Below are positions 59,547 through 64,000 of a DNA stretch of 64,000 nt, in pieces. The stretch is from Blautia_A ammoniilytica (GTDB lineage: Bacteria > Bacillota > Clostridia > Lachnospirales > Lachnospiraceae), in the NCBI RefSeq assembly GCF_025566965.1, contig NZ_JAOQJL010000021.1:6784-70783 (forward strand). The letters run 5' to 3'. The notes beneath the pieces are model-generated. The model was given only the letters and a program-made list of their open reading frames with translations. It ran no database searches and had not been told where the DNA came from. The number at the start of each line of letters is the position of its first letter. Position 1 is the stretch's first letter. A program made the translations under genes and the position numbers.

Positions 59547-60221
59547 ATGATGATAAAAATAATTAAAGGATGGGATAGAAATCAAATAATGTATTTACAT
59601 CGCAATTCAGTATCTGACAGCAGGCCAACAGAAAAGACACGTTATGTTGGCGAAACTTCCATTGATGATTTTGGTACTTATGAGGATCAATGCGCAGAAA
59701 AAGGATTTTCTGTTGATTATGAGAAGGGGGATAGATATTATACAGCAGATGATGCAGCTGGAAATAGTTTATCTCTGACTTATGTGGGAAATAATGTAAT
59801 GACCATTGAACTTAATAAAGCCAGCGAAACACATGCTACTGATACAACAGATCAGGTAACTTCAGCACCTGAGCAAGCGTCAGATGTTACGATTGAAACT
59901 GAGCAAGAAACAGAAGCAGATAATTCGAATTCTCAGGATAGTGCAGAGCTGGTGGATGGAATTCATTCTGATTTTAAGCAGGCAATGGACAGCTATGAAG
60001 AATTTATGAACCAATATTGTGACTTTATGGATAAGTATGAAAAGTCCAATGGAGCAGATCCAACATTGGTAATTGAATATGCAGATTATGTAGCAAAGTA
60101 TGCACAGGCAATGAAAGATTTTGAGGCATGGGAGAGTAAGAACTTAAATGCAACAGAAGCAGCATATTATCTGGATGTACAAACACGCATTAATCAAAAA
60201 CTGGCAAAATTTATTCAGTAA
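59547..60221 (+). pseudogene. DUF6591-like protein, N-terminally truncated
   Basis: A reading frame of about 224 codons whose middle (ETSIDDFGTYEDQCAEKGFSVDYEKGDRYYTADDAAGN) and C-terminal part (GIHSDFKQAMDSYEEFMNQY, CDFMDKYEKSNGADPTLVIE, YADYVAKYAQAMKDFEAWES) resemble exported clostridial proteins of the DUF6591 type. Those usually begin with a signal peptide and a further domain, absent here. No ribosome site precedes ATG 59547, and the start abuts the hairpin at 59508-59544. It is probably a remnant; a functional short form cannot be excluded. Confidence 0.5.
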
Positions 60222-60363
60222 AAATAGTATAGGTTTTATAAATCTCCTCCATATCAGCTTGGAAAATATGTTATACTCTATCATAAGAAAGAGGAATGAC
60301 TGTCCTAATATCATGGACAGCCATTTTCTGTGACAGAATAAAGAAAGATGAGGATGAGGAGAT

Positions 60364-61395
60364 ATGAACCGATATACATATTACATCATGGAGACAGCGA
60401 AGAGACTGCTGGCGATACCAAGCCCAAGTGGATTTACCCACATGGCAGCAGACTTTGTGAAGCAAGAGCTGGAAGAAATGGGATATTCCCCGGAGCTTAC
60501 CAATAAAGGCGCTGTCAGGGTGAATCTTGGAGGAAAAACAAAGGATAACAGCATTATGCTGGCAGCTCATATGGACACATTGGGAGCTATGGTTACAGAG
60601 ATCAAAAGTAATGGAAGGCTGAAGCTGACTAATGTGGGAGGAATGAATGCGAATAATGCAGAAGCAGAGAACTGCAGAGTTTTTACAAGGAACGGAAGTC
60701 AATATGACGCAACATTTCAGCTGACGGACGCTTCTATCCATGTAAATGGTGAATACAGCGATACAAAGCGTACTTATGACACAATGGAGGCCATTTTGGA
60801 TGAACTGGTACATTCCAAAGAGGATGTGGAAAAGCTGGGTGTAATGCCAGGGGATTTTGTATGTTTTGATCCTAGAACCAAAGTGACAGACAGTGGATTT
60901 ATCAAGAGTCGCTTCCTAGATGATAAATTCAGTACAGCTATCCTTTTGGGGTTCGCAAAATATTTGAAGGAAGAGAATGTATTGCCGGAAAGAACGGTAT
61001 ATCTGCTGATTACGTCTTATGAAGAAGTAGGACATGGCGGATGCGCTTCCATTCCAGAGGATGTTACAGAGATGATTTCTGTAGATATGGGCTGCGTGGG
61101 AGAAGGGCTTGGCTGTGATGAGACTATGGTTTCCATCTGCGCTAAGGATAGTGTAGGACCTTATGATTATCAGGTGGTTACTGGCCTTGTTAATGCCGCA
61201 AAAGCCCATCAGATCAATTTTGCTGTTGATGTGTACCCACATTATGGGTCTGATGTAGATGCGGCTTTAAAGGCCGGCTACGATCTGAAACATGGCCTGA
61301 TCGGACCGGGAGTATATGCGTCCCATGGATATGAGCGTTCCCACAGAAAAGGGGCTGAGAATACATTAAAGCTTCTTACCGCGTATTTATTGTAA
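60364..61395 (+). CDS. M42-family metallopeptidase (aminopeptidase)
   Basis: A 343-residue cytosolic zinc/cobalt aminopeptidase of the M42 family (PepA/FrvX-like). Metal and catalytic positions are visible in AAHMDTLGAM, SRFLDDKFSTA, TSYEEVGHGG, SVDMGC and GVYASHGYERSH. Members trim peptides in the cytosol, often as dodecamers. GAGGAG precedes the ATG. It is probably monocistronic. TATACT at 60272-60277 may be its -10, and a CTGTCC/GGACAG hairpin (about 60301-60317) lies in the leader. Confidence 0.9.
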   Translation: MNRYTYYIMETAKRLLAIPSPSGFTHMAADFVKQELEEMGYSPELTNKGAVRVNLGGKTKDNSIMLAAHMDTLGAMVTEIKSNGRLKLTNVGGMNANNAEAENCRVFTRNGSQYDATFQLTDASIHVNGEYSDTKRTYDTMEAILDELVHSKEDVEKLGVMPGDFVCFDPRTKVTDSGFIKSRFLDDKFSTAILLGFAKYLKEENVLPERTVYLLITSYEEVGHGGCASIPEDVTEMISVDMGCVGEGLGCDETMVSICAKDSVGPYDYQVVTGLVNAAKAHQINFAVDVYPHYGSDVDAALKAGYDLKHGLIGPGVYASHGYERSHRKGAENTLKLLTAYLL

Positions 61396-61444
61396 AAGGC
61401 TATAAACCAATATAAAGATGCTGGATCTCTGGCATCATATCAAT

Positions 61445-61513
61445 AAAAAAGTCCCCGGAGTAGTTTTCTGGTCTGATATATCGCTGACCAGAAAGTTGCT
61501 TCCGGGGATTTTT
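61445..61513. terminator. Bidirectional terminator between M42 peptidase and uraA
   Basis: AAAAAAGTCCCCGGA pairs with TTCCGGGGATTTTT, enclosing a second stem TTTTCTGGTC/GACCAGAAA; A and T runs are present on both sides. Confidence 0.85.
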
Positions 61514-61548
61514 ATAATATAATATTTATTTTATAATCTGATTCAGGA

Positions 61549-62901
61549 TCAGTCGTCTTCCATTACTTCTTTTTTAGAAGATTCAAACTGATAATCATTG
61601 CCAGGAAGGATGGCGTTTAATGCAATACCAGCGATTGCTGCGAGAGCAAGTCCTGTCAGGGTGATGTGTGCACCTGCAACAGTAAAGGTAAGACCATTAG
61701 AGAAGCCAAGGCCGCAGACAAGGATCACTGCTGTGATCACCAGGTTACGTGATTTGGTCAGGTCCACCTTATTCTCTACCACATTACGAATACCCACTGC
61801 TGAGATCATTCCGTAAAGGATGAAGCTGATGCCACCGATGATAGCAGACGGAAGGGAGCCAATGAGCTCTGAAACCTTTGGAATAAAACTGAGGATCACT
61901 GCGTATATGGCTGCCAGACGGATGACCTTTGGATCATACACACGGCTGAGCGCAAGAACACTGGTATTCTCTCCGTAAGTAGTATTAGCAGGACCGCCTA
62001 CAAAGCCTGCCAGGGCAGTTGCAAGACCGTCTCCAAGGAGTGTACGGTGAAGTCCTGGATCCTCGATGTAGTTGCGGTTTACAGTAGCAGAAATAGCTGA
62101 AATATCACCTACGTGTTCCATCATGGAAGCAATGGCAATCGGTGCCATAGCAAGGATTGAGGTCAGGTTAAATTTGCAAAGAAAGAATTTTGGTACACCT
62201 ACAATAGGAGCAGATGCAACACCTGCAAAGCTGAGAATAGCACTTCCGTCTGCATTGGTCATTCCGCATGCATTCATGATCAGGGCAGCGATGTAAGAAA
62301 CAATGATACCCATCAGAATAGGGATAATACGGAACATTCCAACACCCCAGATATTAAAGAAGATAATGGTGGCAAGTGCGATTAATGCAAGGATCCAGTT
62401 CTGGGATGCGTTGTTGATAGCAGAAGGAGTGAGGCTAAGTCCGATACAGATGATGATTGGTCCTGTAACAACCGGTGGAAGGTAACGCATAACACGTTTA
62501 ACGCCGATCAGCTTGATGATCAGTGCAAGCACAAGGTAAAGAAGACCTGCAACAACTACGCCGCCACATGCATAAGGAAGCTTTTCACCATAGCTCATAT
62601 TTTTGAAAATACCGGTATCAAGCTCTGCAACTGTGGAAAAGCCTCCTAGAAATGCAAAAGATGAGCCAAGAAAAGCAGGAACCTTCATCTTTGTAAGAAC
62701 GTGGAATAAAAGAGTACCGAAGCCGGCACAGAAAAGTGTAACCTGAACAGTAAGTCCTTCTCCATGGAAGTAGTTATTCACCAGGATGGGTACCAGAATA
62801 GTGGCACCAAACATAGCGAACATGTGCTGAAGTCCCAGGATAAGCATCTGGGGGATACCAAGCTTTCTGGCATCGTAGATTCCTTCGATTCTGAATTTCA
62901 T
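61549..62901 (-). CDS. uraA: Uracil permease (NCS2 family)
   Basis: A 450-residue membrane transporter with about 14 helices. The N-terminus IPQMLILGLQHMFAMFGATILVPILV and the core EHVGDISAISATVNRNYIEDPGL with GGPANTTYGENTSVLALSRV are UraA/NCS2 hallmarks. AGGAGG precedes the start by 5 bp. It is divergent from upp, whose product converts imported uracil to UMP, supporting uracil as substrate; xanthine cannot be excluded from sequence alone. Confidence 0.93.
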   Translation of the reverse strand: MKFRIEGIYDARKLGIPQMLILGLQHMFAMFGATILVPILVNNYFHGEGLTVQVTLFCAGFGTLLFHVLTKMKVPAFLGSSFAFLGGFSTVAELDTGIFKNMSYGEKLPYACGGVVVAGLLYLVLALIIKLIGVKRVMRYLPPVVTGPIIICIGLSLTPSAINNASQNWILALIALATIIFFNIWGVGMFRIIPILMGIIVSYIAALIMNACGMTNADGSAILSFAGVASAPIVGVPKFFLCKFNLTSILAMAPIAIASMMEHVGDISAISATVNRNYIEDPGLHRTLLGDGLATALAGFVGGPANTTYGENTSVLALSRVYDPKVIRLAAIYAVILSFIPKVSELIGSLPSAIIGGISFILYGMISAVGIRNVVENKVDLTKSRNLVITAVILVCGLGFSNGLTFTVAGAHITLTGLALAAIAGIALNAILPGNDYQFESSKKEVMEDD

Positions 62902-63031
62902 AAATCCTCCTATCTGCCCTGTATATGGGCATAAAGGTACAGAGAAAAGCCATAATATATGTATGGCAATCTGTCCCTCCTCATAAAGTATGATGCGTCT
63001 GCCGCCGGACAGGCCTACGGCAACTGTGTGT

Positions 63032-63060
63032 ATTATAAAGGATACGGCAATATTTTACAA
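63032..63060 (-). promoter_or_regulatory. uraA promoter
   Basis: On the minus strand TTGTAA (63060-63055), 17 bp, TATAAT (63037-63032). The 130-nt leader contains a TGCCG/CGGCA stem but no recognised PyrR or purine-riboswitch motif. Confidence 0.65.
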
Positions 63061-63063
63061 TGA

Positions 63064-63092
63064 TTGACTTTATATGAAAAGTGAGGTAAGAT
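63064..63092 (+). promoter_or_regulatory. upp promoter
   Basis: TTGACT (63064-63069), 17 bp, TAAGAT (63087-63092). It lies back to back with the uraA promoter, only a few bases apart. Confidence 0.65.
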
Positions 63093-63170
63093 TTTATCAG
63101 TATTCCCAAGACAATGTACAGCTGCAAGAGGAGCTGTACCGGATAAAACCATGGAGGTAAAACAGAGAAA

Positions 63171-63800
63171 ATGGAGAACGTATTTATTATGGATCACCCG
63201 CTGATCCAACACAAGATTTCGATTATCCGCAATAAAAATACAGGAACAAATGAATTCCGTAAGCTGATCGAAGAGATTGCTATCCTGATGGGATATGAAG
63301 CACTTCGTGATCTTCCTCTGGAGGACGTTACGGTTGAGACCCCTATCGAGACATGTCAGTCTCCGATGATCTCCGGCAAGAAGCTGGCAGTTGTACCTGT
63401 ACTTCGTGCAGGCCTTGGGATGGTAAATGGCATCACAACGCTTGTCCCATCTGCAAAGATCGGTCATATTGGACTTTATCGTGATCCTGTGACTCATGAG
63501 CCTCACGAATATTACTGCAAGCTTCCGGATCCTATTGAGCAGAGACAGATCGTTCTGGTAGATCCTATGCTTGCCACAGGCGGTTCTGCAGTGGCAGCCG
63601 TTGACTTTATCAAACAGCATGGTGGAAAGAATATTAAATGCATGTTTATTATCGCAGCTCCGGAGGGAATGGAAAGGCTTCACAAAGCACATCCGGATGT
63701 GCAGATATATATTGGGCATCTTGATCGTGAACTTAATGAGAATGCTTATATCTGCCCGGGACTGGGAGATGCGGGAGATCGTATTTTCGGAACCAAATAA
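63171..63800 (+). CDS. upp: Uracil phosphoribosyltransferase
   Basis: Converts uracil and PRPP to UMP. 209 residues, the normal length. The PRPP-binding loop is VLVDPMLATGGSAVAA, the uracil-binding C-terminus is YICPGLGDAGDRIFGTK, and VPVLRAGLGMVNG is the family hallmark. GGAGG lies 12 bp before ATG 63171. Divergent from uraA and followed by a strong hairpin. Its PRPP could come from prs in the same window. Confidence 0.97.
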   Translation: MENVFIMDHPLIQHKISIIRNKNTGTNEFRKLIEEIAILMGYEALRDLPLEDVTVETPIETCQSPMISGKKLAVVPVLRAGLGMVNGITTLVPSAKIGHIGLYRDPVTHEPHEYYCKLPDPIEQRQIVLVDPMLATGGSAVAAVDFIKQHGGKNIKCMFIIAAPEGMERLHKAHPDVQIYIGHLDRELNENAYICPGLGDAGDRIFGTK

Positions 63801-63830
63801 GAGTGATCATAACTGTACTGGCAATCAATA

Positions 63831-63903
63831 AAAAGGACTGGAGCACATCCAGGATCTCAGGTCATATACGAACCTGAGATCCACAGTGCATCCAGTCCTT
63901 TAT
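63831..63903 (+). terminator. Long nested terminator hairpin after upp
   Basis: AAAGGACTGGA...GGATCTCAGGT pairs with ACCTGAGATCC...TCCAGTCCTTT, a long two-part stem with flanking A and T runs. Confidence 0.85.
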
Positions 63904-63918
63904 GTACGGCTTTAGCCT

Positions 63919-63980
63919 GTTCAAAATGTCTACGCAGCGTGTAGGCATTTTGAACTATAACCCACCTGCTTCGCGGGTGG
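63919..63980. repeat. Palindromic intergenic element at the window end
   Basis: GTTCAAAATG (63919-63928) pairs with CATTTTGAAC (63946-63955), with CTAC/GTAG inside; then CCACC (63962-63966) pairs with GGTGG (63976-63980). It may continue beyond the window. It resembles dispersed palindromic repeats, but no second copy is visible here. Confidence 0.6.
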
Positions 63981-64000
63981 TGACCCATTGTTATACGCAA

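Noticed and set aside
61400..63170. PyrR attenuator or purine riboswitch before uraA
   Set aside because: The leader lacks the PyrR-binding consensus and purine aptamer core.
1..64000. tRNA or rRNA genes
   Set aside because: No cloverleaf with TTCRANY and CCA-type ends, and no rRNA signature, was found by eye.

Overview
The window reads as a chromosomal segment of a gut Firmicute of the family Lachnospiraceae, most like Blautia/Ruminococcus. This is inferred from gene content and codon style: a fused AccD-AccA, a trimeric electron-bifurcating [FeFe] hydrogenase, the glgC-glgD pair, spoVG, and a BirA-type operator before bioY. No rRNA, tRNA or CRISPR array was seen. The left half is core chromosome; 34-60 kb is largely accessory.

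Region by region. 1-4.5 kb: 3' end of a fatty-acid synthesis operon (accB partial, fabZ, accC, fused accDA) followed by a FabT-like MarR regulator. 4.5-5.8 kb: an OGG-type DNA glycosylase and a NusG-domain-II protein. 6.1-10.2 kb: hydC-hydB-hydA. 10.3-12.7 kb: a TauABC/SsuABC-type ABC importer of unknown substrate. 12.7-15.8 kb: nth, a MATE exporter and a divergent AraC regulator. 15.9-20 kb: glycogen phosphorylase and asnS. 20-22.8 kb: a YhaO/YhaN (SbcD/SbcC-like) pair. 22.8-26.3 kb (minus strand): dnaD-dnaI-prs, preceded by a dense cluster of DnaA boxes at 26.33-26.63 kb. 26.8-31.4 kb: murC, glgC-glgD, spoVG. 31.6-34 kb: a secreted coiled-coil/3D-domain protein, bioY and a DUF1284 protein.

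34.3-49.4 kb is a sortase-pilus operon of three genes joined by ATGA overlaps: a 4,215-residue LPXTG adhesin with four beta-helix modules, a SpaA-type major pilin and a class C sortase. From 49.5 to 60.3 kb lies a mosaic accessory island: a HigB/HigA-peptidase toxin-antitoxin pair, an SGNH hydrolase with a duplicated 3' scar, a complete IS200/IS605 element (TnpA + TnpB + probable omega-RNA end), a secreted repeat protein interrupted by an amber codon followed by a two-component system, a candidate type I toxin-antitoxin locus, IS4 and IS66 wreckage, a MerR-HEPN regulator with its own operator, and a truncated DUF6591-like gene. 60.3-64 kb returns to core genes: an M42 peptidase, and divergent uraA/upp for uracil uptake and salvage.

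Connections: BioY supplies the biotin that AccB/AccC/AccDA need, and both loci carry signs of dedicated control. GlgP, GlgC and GlgD serve glycogen turnover. UraA and Upp form a uracil salvage pair. DnaD, DnaI and the DnaA-box cluster are a replication-initiation neighbourhood away from any visible dnaA. Two near-identical 125-bp triple-hairpin repeats (10.16 and 26.7 kb) and several other palindromic elements sit between genes.
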